NCBI GenBank assembly: GCA_024529925.1
Contig: JAFEUB010001373.1
Coordinates: 1,418,501 to 1,482,500, forward strand
Length of the DNA: 64,000 nt
DNA from: Ophthalmolycus amberensis
Taxonomy: Eukaryota; Chordata; Actinopteri; Perciformes; Zoarcidae
Direction: 5' to 3'
The notes beneath the pieces were generated by a model that had not been told where the DNA came from, made no database searches, and worked only from the letters and a program-made list of their open reading frames with translations. Shown here one piece after another: positions 1-11,914 of this stretch. Each line of letters begins with the position of its first letter. Positions within the stretch are counted from its first letter, which is position 1. The position numbers were made by a program, and so were the translations under genes.

Positions 1-990
1 CTATAAAGTGTCCCACACAGAGCCGTTATCTGAATCATGTCGCATATCAATCTATATTAGAAACAAACTCCTCCACCGTCTTAAGTTATCTGTGGACGCC
101 GATATGCAAATGTAGGTCTTTGTCACAGATCTCTAACACCGTCGAACAAGGAGACAAACCTGAGCGCGGCCTCGGGGACCTACATCCAGCCAACAGTCTG
201 CTGGAAAACGAGGACAAAACTCTGTGCAGCTCTCGATGCAATCTGGGCTAAACTGTGTGTTTGAGCAAAGAATAGCTGGAGCAGCGCTGCAATAGTACAA
301 CGAGGGTTTAGCTCACAGCGATGTGTATGCATGCACTGCGATAGTTTGCAACCGTCGATCTTTATATGTTTGGGTGATAAATTGAGATACATGTTTTTAG
401 TGAAAGTGCATCACAGCACGATGAACCAACAGCATCCTGGGAACAGATATCAAGCTTCACCTCTTGCACTTGATACGGTGGGAGACAAACATTGCTCTGA
501 ATGTTAATGTTTAATAAGATTAATACTTTTATTTTGTTTTAAAACACCGTCATGATATGAAAAAAATGACAAAAAGGTGTAAAACTGCACAAACATGACA
601 GAACAATAGAAGCGGGCACTATAAATAGATCTCTTCCTCTATTCCTGTAATATGTAATAGCTATGTTTCACAAACCATGCTATGTTTTTCTCACACAAAG
701 TCGTTCCATTCTTTGTGGAAGCTCTGTCAACATATAAAAATGGCGGTTTGACCTGCCTTTAACACCCCCGAAGAACAAACACCGCAGCCAGCCAGGGCGC
801 TGTGGTTAAGCAGCAGCCATGCTGCGACACCACCAGCTCCCCGGAGTTGATGGAGTACCTCAGTGATCAAACCCCGAACACCCTCCAGCAGACACACGAT
901 AGCCGAGCTTCCAGTAAACATTAACACTTGGTTATGAGCAGCCGTAAAGAGAGTCATGTCAACAGCTGAGCGTGTGCACCCTAAACGCGC

Positions 991-1010
991 GGGGGGGGGG
1001 GGGGGGGGGG
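991..1010 (+). repeat. Poly(G) run of 20
   Basis: Twenty consecutive guanines directly after CGCGC. It is one of several runs of 14 or more G or C in the window. Confidence 0.95.
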
Positions 1011-1342
1011 ATAGGGGTACAGAGCCAGAGAGGGACTACGAGTGATCCGAGTCGCTGGTGAACTCCACAAACAAACGTGACCTGCTTCTCAAAGTCAGGG
1101 AGCATTTATTTATAGAGACGGTGAGACCGAAACCTGGAGCTGAGTCACGGAGCAACGTGGTGTGAAAAAAAATATGGATTATTTTTGGCCCGGCAACAGG
1201 TCAGCAGGAAGAAGAACATCTCGAAACAATCGACAGCGAGTACCGGGACACTGCGCTTGGTATTTGTTATGCGTTAGTCGGCTCAATGAGTTGCCGGCAT
1301 TGACCTAAATAATATGTTGTGGTCAACAACCTGGAGTTCTGA

Positions 1343-1365
1343 GGGGGGTGGGGGGGGGGGGGGGG
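1343..1365 (+). repeat. Poly(G) run with one interruption
   Basis: Six guanines, one T, then sixteen guanines, in nt5c2 intron 3. Confidence 0.95.
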
Positions 1366-1920
1366 TAGAGTAGCCAAATACAGAGTTGAAAAGAAGGGGA
1401 ACTGTAGACTTTAACATCCACGCTAAACACACAAGGGAAAGAAAGGAGAGTCAATAACTGGAAATGTGTTTTCCACAAAATCCAAAAGTGACAAAACGCC
1501 TCAATCCTCTAAACGTACGCTGGCATTAACTAAAGGCTTTTGTCTTCTCTGTTCTAACAATGCATCTTTTTGGACTTGCATGAATACATTTAATGCATAT
1601 TAAACCTCTTCATCAATCTGGGCTCTCAAGTGACACTTTGGACTCGTCTACATCATTAATACGACCACAGGAAGGACACGCCGTGCAAACAGAGGACCTG
1701 CAACGCTGTGGCCAACTTCAGCTGCGTACCAAACATTTAAAACTATAGTATAGCAATGAACCTTTGAACCTTGTCTTTATGCATGTCATTTAAGAGACTG
1801 TAAACAACCAGAAAGTAATTAGCATTTCTCCCTTATCCTATTATATTAAAACATTTTAAAGAAACAAAGCAACTGCTTTGTTTCTGTGATGATTAGTTAA
1901 TACATTTATATTCAACTTAC

Positions 1921-2173
1921 CTGCTAAAGTGTAATCCATGTCAAAGCCAAAGCATTTAATCTTCTCCATCGCCAAGCTTCTGTTGACGAACACTCTGAGG
2001 AAACAAGTTGAGGGAAAAGTTTCAGTTGCAAGATTCAACAACAGGATTATTATTTATTCCGTCACTCAAACGAAGCTGCGTCACTAACTGGACGGACCGC
2101 TGTAACCCAGAGTGTGGGCTAAAATAATACGTCTATTCAGTACCCAGAAAAAGTACTGAAATAACTACAACTC

Positions 2174-2204
<31 letters not shown>

Positions 2205-5200
2205 GATGTGTTCACACACGTTATGTTAGTACGTTCATTTCATTTTGATCACAGTACCATTAGTATTGTAACATACAGTTATGCACCAGATGCTTTTTGT
2301 TTAGAGTTCGTAGTGAAAAACTAATTTATAAATTGTAAAAGTGTTTTCATCAAATATATATTAAAGTCAGTTTTTCTGCTAATGACAAAGAAAAACTGTA
2401 TTTAATCATCTAGAAGCCATTATATCAACTTTGTAGTTAAGATAGTTTTTAACTTATGTCTTATGTTACTGTGTTAAAATGTGGTGGGGGGGGGGGGGGA
2501 TTCTCAGTGACGAACAGAAACTAAATGATAGAGATCATCCGTAGTGACAATATCTGAAATTATTGGCACATAATAAAAACGACATATCACAAGACTTAAC
2601 AACTTATGTCCTTAATGTTTGTTTTGCATTTTTATATCGACGTACAATTCAAAATAAAATGCTTCAATCCATCATGTGTCAGAAACTACAGAAGTTGCAG
2701 CATATAGTTACACAACTGCGCAGCACTAAAATGGGCAACAAAAAAACAAAACTGTTGCTGAAACCACAGGTCTTGGGTCCAGTGGCTGCTGAAACCACAG
2801 GAAGTCTCCAAAACGCTCAACCAGCAGATTGTGAAACGTGACGGATTCAGCTCAGAGCTCGTCGATCTTCCAGGAAACACGCAGCTCTACTGCGCTAATA
2901 AATCAATCAGGACACGGAGGTCCACACCGGCCACAGAGACACGCGATGTTTACTCGGCCCGGTTGACGGGACGTCCACAGAAGAGACACGCGCTGCTACT
3001 CTGACCCTGACCCACACACCTGATCTTCAGCATCGGTTCCTGGAGATTTACACACAAGCCAATATTTAAAAACGCTAGAAATAAGATGTAAACTGGCTAA
3101 AAAGGGAAATCAAACATGTCACACTGAAATAAAAACGAGGCGACGTCACTGTTGCCGAGCACACGACTGTGATGAGCAACTTGTCTTCATCCATCTGTGA
3201 ATCAGTGGTGAAATACCTGGCAGCAGATCCATAGTGAACAAGTTCCCATTTAGACGTTAGTCCAGCAGACGTCTGGTGATGCATTCTGCGTGACATTAAA
3301 CCTCAGTTTGACTCTCCGCTGGTCTGACCTGCTCCAGCTACACAGGGCAGCCACTAACAATGCCCCCCCCCCCCCCCATCTCTCTCTCTTTGCTTTCTTG
3401 CCAATCAGAAATTTTCTGACTTGTTGCAAAAATGATTGTGGCCGTTCCGCGTCATTCTCTGTTGTTGCGTGTTGTCGGTCGGGGTTGTTGTTGTGCGGCA
3501 TGATGTTTGTGGGCCCTCAAAGACATCCAGAACAATCGAGTCGGGAAGAATCAAGCAAGCCCGCGGCCCACGGCGACAGCTGCTCACCCCACTGAGGCGG
3601 GGTCAACACTGTAAGAAATTTGAACATTGAACTAGTGTGTTTAGTAGATATAATAAAAGTGTTTAATAATTCATAATTAAGAATTCATAATTAGTCATAA
3701 TCATAAGTGTATTGGGAATGCATCATTAAGATAAACATAAAGTGGTTTAGGATTAGTAGCTCGAAGTAGAATTTGAGACATGAAGCTTTTGCCAAAGTTG
3801 CAGAAGTTTAACGTTTATACTGAAGGATTATCATAGAAGGGATTAAACCGTAACTGACGGTCATTGAATGTGTTAGTGAGCTCAGGGACAGAAAGCCAGA
3901 CCGGCGAATACACTCCTGGAAGTTAGCCAATAGGAATTGAGATAGACGGAAGGGGAGGAGTCGCGAACGAATATGTGGGCGGGGATAGAAGTGTTTTTCT
4001 CGCTCTCTTTAGCGTGCGGTCCCCAGCGACGGCTGTGTCTCATGGGACCAGAGACGAGTTTTTTCCAAAGTGGGGTAATATTGTAATATTTCATAGGAGT
4101 ATGTACTCCAATGTTTAAACTGTAATCGTACTTGCATCAGTGGGATTAAATCCTTTTAACTGTAAACCAGTTTTGGTAGAGTTATTATCACAGCGCGTCC
4201 ACTGTAACAAGCAGCTGGACGCACGTGTGGTGGCCTCCTCCCGTTGGGGTGAGTTTCATCCTCAACAACACCGGGAGGACCACTTCTCCATCACAGGAGC
4301 ACCGTTCATTATACATGGAGGGAAAACAGGCAACTGAAGACCTGGTTGAAAATGTCATCGTTGACAAATCGTTTTGATGGCATTCATTTTAAAAGGAAAC
4401 TTTTTGTAAAAGTTATCAATACGTCTTCAGTACTGATTATTTATGAAGGTATTCAGTTGCTTATGAGATCTTTATTACGGCTTTATGCTACTTCCATAGA
4501 CTAGAATATAGATACGCCTCAATAGAAACTAACGCACGACTTCTCTCAGGATTTCTCTGCGCTGAGTGGAGTTAAATCTAAAATCGCTTCTATTTTGTTG
4601 AGCTGTTGTCTCTTCACATGTGACCCCTTTGCTCAATGCATGTGACGAGTGAGTGAAGCACATTCATAAATCACAACGTAGGGGAGATTATGCCTCTCCT
4701 AAACTCCCCCATACTGACAAAGGGTCCCCACCCTTTGTCAGTATGGGCGACTTAATCGCCAGAGTCCGCCTCGACTTTGGTCCTGTTGACGACACTATTG
4801 CCTCAAATATCCCACATGGGCCACAGCAGAATCCCTCAGCGACGTGCGCTCCATCCGAGCGCAGCTGTGCGACAGACTTTTTCCGCTGCTCTCTAATCTG
4901 CGATGCGAGTCCCTGAGATAGAAAGTTCATCTGTGTCGGGCAGAGTCGTCAGCCCTCTGCTATGTGACAGGCAGCTGCATTGTTTTAGCTGAGCTCTTAC
5001 TTTGTATTAATGGTCTCTGTCCTGTCTGTGAGATCAGCATAATGTCCCCCCCCCCCCCCCCCCCCCTTCAATGGCCTCTTACGTTTCACAAGAACGACTG
5101 AGCCGATCAAGCAGCCTTGGTTACTTTAACTACACTACCGTCACAAGCATATCGCTTCAGCGAGCTCAACACCACCTTTGTACCTTTGCTATCTTTGCAC

Positions 5201-5230
5201 GTGTGATTGTTTGCATGAGAGTATCTGGAG

Positions 5231-5276
<46 letters not shown>

Positions 5277-5819
5277 GGGGGGGGGACTGTGTGGCTTATG
5301 TCAGCACACACGCAGCTAACAGATGAGTGACAGTTTCGCAAACCCTGTGAGGATTGCGTATTACAGAGCGGTGTGAAAGAGCAGCAGAGCCCAGCGGACG
5401 TGCACGTCTTAAGCCGAGTTAAACATTGAACGGCGACACACGTTGTGTTACTAAATGCCTCGTTACACGAGCCTTTCAGCCAGGACGTCGACAGGGCGTT
5501 TCCAGTCAACAGGTACAGGAACAAGGAAGTCTACGGAAAGACTCTGCTATTGTGCGAGTTGTTAGAATGACTAAGTGTCTAAACAATTTAGTTTGAGATC
5601 CTATAAATGTGGAGGGTATCGCTTTGCCTTCGAGCAGACTACAAGCTTCGTATTCATGCGCTTATGACATAAAACACTCTGGACGTTTTGTAGATGGAGT
5701 GTCAGATATTCACATTACCTGTGGTACGGCTCTCGTCTGTATTTCTTCATCGACACGCCGTCCATGTTGGCAGGTAAGTCTGCGAAGTTCTGCAGTCTGT
5801 CACTCCATGAAGTGGTCAT
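1921..5819 (-). CDS. nt5c2: nt5c2, cytosolic purine 5'-nucleotidase (N-terminal coding exons only)
   Basis: Cytosolic 5'-nucleotidase II dephosphorylates IMP and GMP and balances purine nucleotide pools. Two coding exons are visible. Exon 2 (5838-5719, ATG at 5819-5817) encodes 33 residues plus two bases, beginning MTTSWSDRLQNFADLPANMD and ending KKYRREPYH. Exon 3 (1994-1921) encodes RVFVNRSLAMEKIKCFGFD followed by MDYTLA. The DMDYT sequence is the HAD-superfamily nucleophile motif (DxDxT) of this family. Splice borders are ccccag/A, CACAG/gtaatg, cctcag/A and TTAGCAG/gtaagt, and the phases match across the junction (AG|A = Arg). The rest of the gene must lie left of base 1: the next expected exon, starting VYKSP in mammals, was not found in 1-1920. 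Identity rests on near-exact agreement with the vertebrate N-terminus. Position next to ina agrees with the human gene order. Confidence 0.93.
2178..2204 (+). repeat. (CA)n microsatellite
   Basis: Uninterrupted CA dinucleotide tract in nt5c2 intron 2. Confidence 0.9.
2486..2499 (+). repeat. Poly(G) run of 14
   Basis: Fourteen consecutive guanines after GTGGT in nt5c2 intron 2. Confidence 0.95.
3363..3377 (+). repeat. Poly(C) run of 15
   Basis: Fifteen cytosines followed by a short CT tract. Confidence 0.95.
3610..4267 (+). mobile_element. Candidate solo LTR of an endogenous retroelement
   Basis: The segment begins TGTAAG and ends CAACA. It is flanked on both sides by the tetranucleotide ACAC (3606-3609 and 4268-4271), which could be a target duplication. 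Inside, in LTR-like order, are a CCAAT box near 3927, a GC-rich GGGCGGGG near 3977, a possible transcription start around 4000, and an ATTAAA poly(A)-type signal near 4144. No internal gag or pol sequence is present, so if real it is a solo LTR. A 4-bp flank match is weak evidence and no database comparison was possible. Confidence 0.3.
4708..4747. repeat. Perfect 17-bp inverted repeat with 6-nt loop
   Basis: The arm at 4708-4724 reads CCCATACTGACAAAGGG and its exact reverse complement is at 4731-4747, separated by TCCCCA. It lies in nt5c2 intron 2. It is too short for a usual pre-miRNA and no function is claimed. Confidence 0.9.
5046..5066 (+). repeat. Poly(C) run of 21
   Basis: Twenty-one consecutive cytosines in nt5c2 intron 2. 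Confidence 0.95.
5233..5285 (+). repeat. (TG)21 followed by G12
   Basis: Pure TG tract (5233-5274) running directly into a guanine run (5274-5285), a compound microsatellite in nt5c2 intron 2. Confidence 0.95.
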
Positions 5820-6399
5820 CTTTAAAAGCGTTCAGTGTCTGGGGAGAAGGAAGGCAACACATATGGAGGGGCTCAATTTAAAAGTGAATGGTCAAACAGA
5901 AATTAGAAATAATGTACAAAAATTTTATTTGCACGAGAGGCTGAATATGATCCTTTGGTTACTATTTTTACCGAGTTACATAAAACACACAACATGTAAC
6001 ATGCAGTCACGTGTAACCTGAGCACTTTAGGATCAATGTGCATGTTTCACATTGAAGTCATATGTAACCTGAATAAGAGGAACATTCTAGTAAATGTATA
6101 ATCAACTAACCTGTGCTCCGGGTTGAAACAGGAGCCCAGATTCACAGTGCTGTGCCAGCCAGACCAAAGTGGTAGCATTTGCACCTTCCAAGGCATTCAA
6201 ATTTGCATCCACACTTGGTCAGTTGTTGGCAACTCTTTGCAATAGGATGGAGATCAGATCTGTGGCAGATCTCCTGGACTAATCCATCCCCAGTCGACAG
6301 GACTTTGTGCTTCTGGTTGAAAGTATTGGTCAAAGTATTGATTTAACACATATGAAGCTCAATCAGGAAGACGATCCTTGCACACTTAGGCTGGTAGTC

Positions 6400-6423
6400 C
6401 TCTCTCTCTCTCTCTCTCTCTCT
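6400..6423 (+). repeat. (CT)n microsatellite
   Basis: Pure CT dinucleotide tract in nt5c2 intron 1. Confidence 0.9.
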
Positions 6424-6615
6424 AATACGACTTCCGCACTCCAGCGGCACATTCTCAATTTTCGGCTGTCACTGTCAGAAGCCTCATAAACGCTGTCAGC
6501 TGTTTAACAGCTGGGCGCTCCCAGCCAATAGCACAGCGTCCCTATCAGCTTGCTGCCGCCTCTTTTTAAATGTGCTGCATCCCGGCCTCTAGCTGTCCAG
6601 CTTCTGTTTCGTGCG

Positions 6616-6666
6616 CTCCTCCTCCTCCTCCTCCTCCTCCTCCTCCTCCTCCTCCTCCTCCTCCTC
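6616..6666 (+). repeat. (CTC)17 trinucleotide repeat
   Basis: Perfect CTC tract in nt5c2 intron 1. It encodes poly-Leu or poly-Pro in two plus frames, which explains the spurious open frames there. Confidence 0.95.
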
Positions 6667-8418
6667 AACACCATTGCAGATTCAGCACTCCATCAGCATC
6701 TCCAGCCACCACCACAAGTCTCATTAACGCATCATCTGTCATAATAAACATCAACTACCTCTCATTGACTTGTCTCTCTTGATTGAAATGCATCTTGGCC
6801 TGGGAGGCACTAGGCAGCACGCTGTACTTGCTGGAACAGAGCAGCTCGAGTAGGAGGGATGACTTGCTGGACCTGTCACACATCATGACCACAAAGGTTT
6901 CCAAAATGTTCATGTCAGCATCGTCTGTTGTTGGTGGTTACTGTCTGCAAACATCAGAAACCTCGTCACATGCACTTCTAGGTTTGTCACGCAGTCTTCT
7001 TGCCCTTATCTTGAGTTGTACTTTGCACATATACTGTTGCTGCCTCTTGAACTCTTGTGCAATAGCATCGCCACCACCCAGTTTTGCCGAACATTTTCCA
7101 TCATTCAGACTTTGGCCACTTCATAAAACAGCCATTTGATTGCGTGACTAATGTATTTTATCAGATTAACAATCCCAAAGGAGTATTTGTGACAATTGTG
7201 GTACTTCTTTCCACCTGTGAAAGATGTTCCTGCATCAATGCAATCAGCAGCTACAATAAAAAAAAGATATATATATATATGTATATGTGTGTGTGTGCGC
7301 GTGTATTGAGGTCATGGTGGAGGAGCGGAGGATAGGTCATGGAGGACACCAGTGGGGCCACTGGGTTCATTGAGGACACAAAGCAAAATGTTGAGATTGA
7401 ACCTCGTCTGTCTCATGCACTAAAGGCACAAACACATCTAGTCTCACTCACAAGAGAGAGTTAAACATGGCGTCATTTACAAGTAGGTTATAGTGACGTA
7501 AGTAACGCGGTGAAGTTAACGCACCAGAGATCAACGGGACAGGCTTAAAACAAATAGGCAAACAACAATCCCTGGAAAGCCTTGTGAATTGCTGCCCCAG
7601 TGGAATGTAAAGCCTTGTAGGGTTTGTTTTCTCCCAGGCTGACACTTCATCTTCCTCCTGCAGAGAGACTGGGCTGCAGGAAGGTAAGGCAGAGGAGGGC
7701 AGCTCTCTCCTTCTCTCTGCATGCAAATGAGGCGAATTGTCCACAAACTGCATTAGAGTGTCGAAACACTGTCATCATGTTGACTTTACAGCAGGAGAGT
7801 AAACCAAAGATGTTGGGGTTTTGTTTTACATTCTACCGGACTGTCACTCCAATGCATGTTTATTATGTTTAGCTAATGTCTTTACGACACCTTGGGTCCA
7901 ACAAGTATGAACCGGGTCCACTGGGCTCAGAGGGAGGGACAGATTCATAACTGGAAACACAACTTGTGACAGTCTGTGTTGAGAGGCTGGAGTCGACGTG
8001 TGTCTCAAACAATGCTAACGTCACACGGAACGTTAACTGACACTCGTTTTTTCGGGATGCCATTCATGTTTCAGCATTCGGCTGTGTAAATATGTCGGGC
8101 TATTCTGCGAGACCAGCGGTGAACGCTGAGAGATTAGCTTTAAGCTAATTTACCGTAAAAAAGTGTCATCATAAAGCTAACAGCAACGGAAGGGTAACGT
8201 ACCAAAACAGCGTCCCGCAACTCGCTGAAGTGCAAAAGCTAGCTAACAGTCCGCTCCAGCTGCCGCTGTGCTGCTCTTCTCGTCTGACATTTACCGAGAA
8301 GGACGAGCAGCAGTGATCCCCGGACGAAGCTAACGCGTTAGCTCGCTCTGATTCAACAGCAAAAGTGTCGGGGGCAGATTTCGCTGCGTTTCGCCGTGAC
8401 TGGCATTACTGTACTCAC

Positions 8419-8490
8419 CTCTGAGTTCCTGAATAAAACAACTGCACCGTGAGTTGGTCTGAGCATGCGCTTTGAGCGGAGTACAAGTCG
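8419..8490 (-). promoter_or_regulatory. nt5c2: Predicted first (non-coding) exon and promoter of nt5c2
   Basis: A good minus-strand donor (CTCAGAG/gtgagtac, exon end at 8419) lies upstream of the coding exon 2 acceptor, inside a CpG-richer stretch of roughly 7.9-8.5 kb. A palindromic GCATGCGC (8463-8470), similar to an NRF1 half site, lies at the expected start-site side. The outer exon boundary is a guess. An alternative donor-like sequence (TTTTG/gtacgt) lies near 8200, so more than one 5' exon is possible. Confidence 0.45.
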
Positions 8491-8573
8491 GAGATGAATC
8501 GTTGATGTGTGGTTTCTTCTTTCTGTCTTCACTGTAAAGCCAGGCAGCAGACGAGTACTGTGCCTGCTCTTTG

Positions 8574-8576
<3 letters not shown>

Positions 8577-8607
<31 letters not shown>
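8577..8607 (+). repeat. (TC)n microsatellite
   Basis: TC dinucleotide tract just outside the predicted nt5c2 start region. Confidence 0.9.
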
Positions 8608-8612
<5 letters not shown>

Positions 8613-8978
8613 CTGACAGCTGTTGTTGTGAGACGTTCAGGGGGCGGGGTTTATCGGTCTATCAGGAGGAGGCGGGACTATGTGTCGTCGTGGCACAGAA
8701 ACGTGACACCACGGTCCCGCATCCGTTATCAGCAGAGACACCTCGGAAGAATTTCATCAATTTTATCTTGATGCAAAACTTCATTTGCTTATAATGGGCC
8801 TGCAGCATTGCAAAGAGTAGGCCACTTCAGAGCTTCACTCAAGTTAAAATCCTGTTACAAGCAATGCATTTATTCAACTCAACTAAAACAACACAAGAAA
8901 GCACAAACACATCAAGATAAGTTGTCTGTTCAGGTGCAGATACAAGTGATGACACTTGTATTCTGTGATTGATATCAT

Positions 8979-9941
8979 CAGCGGTGGAAGAAACACTCAG
9001 ATCCTTTACTGAAGTATAAATTGGCAATACAACAGTGTAAACTCTGTAAAAGACCCGCATTCATAATCACACTAAGTCAAAACGGCACAATTATCTTTAT
9101 AGTATAAATTCTCACTCTCCAGGAAAAATGCACCCAAGACTGATATATATTCATATGTGACTTTATGGTGTTGCAATAATGCATATGTATTTACTAGCTG
9201 GTCGAGGTGGAGCTGTTTATCTTTAGATAGTTTATTCCTCTGGTTAAGCCAGGGGTCAGGCCCCCTCCAGAGGTTAAATCTGAGGATGACGCAGACCCTC
9301 CGGTGGACCGGGCTCTGAGTCATGGTTAGTGGGTTGGGAAAAAAGAAAAAGTTCTGCCACACAAATGTGTAGTCATTTGTCTAATCTTTTTGCTTTTTTT
9401 GGTGAAATATTGTAGAGTTTCAACAATGTATTGTATTTGCATGAGTGAAGGAAAAGGCATCTTGTGTTGGAGAGACTGACTTACACAACAAGAGAATTTG
9501 AAAAAGTGTGGAAACCATTATTGGAGTTTCTCTGACCTCGAGGTGCATTTATACATTGGTATGTGTTGAGTGTGTTGTTGTTTTTTGTTAAATATGTAAA
9601 ATATGTAAAATGTTAGGTTGCTTTTCCTTTGATGACTACAAAAACCATGCCTACATATTTTATTTTTTAATTGAATTATTATTATTATTGTCTGTTTGTG
9701 AAATATATGGAAAAGTCAATATTGTTTGAAAAACATTATCATTGTTTTTGTAAATTCTTAATCATAACACTGAAAACTACTAATTTTAGCTGTCAGACAG
9801 CGGGGTAAAAAGTACAACATTACTCTTTGAAATGTATTGGAGTACAGAAGTATAAAGCAGCATAAAATGTAAATACTGTAACTCAAAATTGTACTTATAT
9901 ATAGAACTTGAGTAGATGTACTTAGTTACTTTCCACCGCTG
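8979..9941. mobile_element. Non-autonomous hAT-like element with CAGCGGTGGAA ends
   Basis: The left end CAGCGGTGGAAG (8979) and right end TTTCCACCGCTG (to 9941) are inverted repeats. Next to them, CTCAGATCCTTTACTGAAGTA on the left and the reversed ACTTGAGTAGATGTACTTAG on the right are typical of a family very common in teleost genomes. The flanking octamers GATATCAT and GATATAAA agree at 6 of 8 positions, consistent with a decayed hAT-type 8-bp target duplication. There is no transposase. Confidence 0.65.
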
Positions 9942-11691
9942 GATATAAATCAATGACAGTAAGCGTGTCTGCAGTCGGCCTGCAGCCCATGAGGATTTGG
10001 ACAATAGCACATTCCCTGTTGTGTCTGAGATGAAACAATGGCTTTGAGGTTAAAGTGGTGACTTTCAGCTTTCATTCATGGCTGTTCACATATTCAGTAA
10101 ACATCGTCATTGTTCTGCCACACTGTTCTAAATTAAGGGAACTATAAAAATAGCTGCGAGTCTGTTTACCCTTTGGATTTGAACAACCTCCAACACACTT
10201 AAAGCTTGAAGTCAGTGTAATAACCTCAGTCGTTTAATATCAGATTCATTCTGCCAGAGCACAGAGGCCAAACTATACTTGGCTGCGACTGTATTTAGGC
10301 TTCCAAAATTCAGGTCGAAAAGGCATTTCTACAGATAATTTGGGGAATAAAATATTTTCCATTGACATTGTCATAACTACGTGCCTCCCTTGAGGGCAAT
10401 ATTTTATTGTTGTACAGACTTTGCAACATTGTTTGATATCAGCACAGATTTGGAGTGAAAGGCAGAACAGATCTCCAGGGCACTTGTGGGGCATCTCACG
10501 TTTGAATATTCTGCACCAGCATATTGTGTGTCTCTCTCCGCTTACAGCTCCTCTGGTGAACAGCAGCAATGACCCTTTCTCATGTCAGCCTGAAAATGGC
10601 ACCTGAAAGGGTTAGAAAAACCCAATCAGGGTTGATACCTGTCTGAACCTGACTGTCGCCTTGTCTATGCCCCTTGCTTCCTTCTTGGGGAAAATCGCTA
10701 TGACCCAGTTCACAGTTCCATCATCAGTTCATCTGAACATCCAGTAGCCAGTAGGCTGCATTCTCTTCAGTCAAAGCAGCCTGGTATTAAGTGGACTTAC
10801 TGTATCTGTAGTATTCATTCTTGCTTGCAGTTTGCTGCGATCTGACAGCAGAGGGCAGCAGAGGCCTGTCAGTGGGATGCTGTTTTCAAGCGACGCTGCG
10901 CAAAACGAAATATGCATCAAACAAAACGGATACTATCTTTAACTTCACTTAAAGTAAAAACAACAACATTGAATATGAATTAAGATCTTAAACTTTTTTT
11001 CTATTTAAAGATTCAGCTCATAAGTCCCAAAGTGCAACCTCAAATTCAATACTTCGACATAAGATGCAGGTTGTTGCTTACATCTGCATGAACAAGTTCA
11101 TCTTAAAATGCAAAAAAGTCCTCATTTAATAGCTACTCCACTGATGTCGGACAGCAGGTGCACAAACCCAAACGTTTCAAGTGATGGTCACGCCTCTCTC
11201 TTTTGTTCTGCCTCTCATAAAGTCCATTTTCATCATCTCTTTATTTATCCATTTTAGCCTCATTCTCACTGCAGACGTTTGAGAAGGAGAGTCAAAAAAC
11301 ACGTTCTTTCACTTTAGAACCGTAAACCCATGTTGAGTTGAGCATGTTGGACACTATGGAGAGTCACTGCAATGATTTAGAGAGCAGTAACAGTTGTAAC
11401 CTGCTAGTTAACTATAACAGAAGTTTTGAAGCAAAGTGCATCATTATTGGGTTCTTTGAGAAATGTTCGAGCTATCTCGGTTCGTAATATTTGTATTGTC
11501 TGTATAGAAAGAGTGATATAGGTTACCTAATATAAAAATGAAAGAAATGCTTCTGGAAGAGCATTCAATATGATTTTTCAGTTTAAAGTGTAAATGTGCA
11601 ACAAGCGATCAAACACTGACGCACCACTGCGCCAAAAAGGACAGTTCCATCTGCTCCACACAAAGAACAGTGTCAACTGCGCACATCTGGA

Positions 11692-11696
11692 CCAAT
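11692..11696 (+). promoter_or_regulatory. CCAAT box upstream of ina
   Basis: CCAAT about 170 bp upstream of the TATA box, a plausible distal promoter element; not tested. Confidence 0.35.
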
Positions 11697-11863
11697 GGAC
11701 CATGGAACAATTATTGTATACATAATATAATTAGGCTAAGGAAATTCACCTCGAGCACAATATTCAGCATTATTTGTAATACTCATTGGGCTACCTGACA
11801 TATGTGGAACGAATGAGCCCGGATGTTACCACCGGGTTTAACGAGTGATCGGGTTGGTCCCCC

Positions 11864-11871
11864 TATATAAA
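11864..11871 (+). promoter_or_regulatory. ina: TATA box of ina
   Basis: TATATAAA lies about 50 bp upstream of the ina start codon at 11915. Transcription would then start near 11895, giving a very short 5' UTR. A strong TATA box fits a tissue-specific intermediate-filament gene. Confidence 0.8.
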
Positions 11872-11914
11872 GGAGACGCGCCCACTGCTCTGCTCTGTCT
11901 CCATTCAAGTCAAG

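Larger units (their letters stand above)
1..1920. other. Intron 3 of nt5c2 (partial), no exon seen
   Basis: No exon of nt5c2 and no other gene was recognised. The stretch contains two long guanine runs (991-1010 and 1343-1365) and a moderately CpG-rich patch at about 780-1080 that could be an internal promoter, but no transcript signal supports that. Open frames here are short and resemble no family I know. Confidence 0.5.
1995..5718 (-). other. Intron 2 of nt5c2 (about 3.7 kb)
   Basis: No coding exon was found between exons 3 and 2. It holds a CA repeat (2178-2204), G14 (2486-2499), C15 (3363-3377), a candidate solo LTR (3610-4267), a 17-bp perfect hairpin (4708-4747), C21 (5046-5066) and a TG/G tract (5233-5285). 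Short open frames in it do not look coding. Confidence 0.6.
5839..8418 (-). other. Intron 1 of nt5c2 (about 2.6 kb)
   Basis: No exon was recognised between the predicted first exon and exon 2. It includes a CT tract (6400-6423), a 51-base CTC trinucleotide tract (6616-6666) and ordinary intronic sequence. A CTC tract gives long leucine or proline open frames by itself; these were not taken as genes. Confidence 0.5.
8500..11860. other. Intergenic region between nt5c2 and ina
   Basis: Divergent spacer of about 3.4 kb. It contains the TC tract, a hAT-like non-autonomous element (8979-9941) and about 1.9 kb of unassigned sequence before the ina TATA box. The unassigned part would include any ina upstream control elements. 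I see no coding exon. Confidence 0.55.

Noticed and set aside
727..957. 76-codon minus frame in a CpG-richer patch as a small gene
   Set aside because: No family resemblance and no splice continuity with nt5c2 exons.
4708..4747. Hairpin as a microRNA precursor
   Set aside because: The stem is only 17 bp with a 6-base loop, shorter than a usual pre-miRNA. Reported as an inverted repeat only.
6550..6782. Open frames with poly-Leu or poly-Pro tracts
   Set aside because: Direct translation of the CTC trinucleotide repeat.
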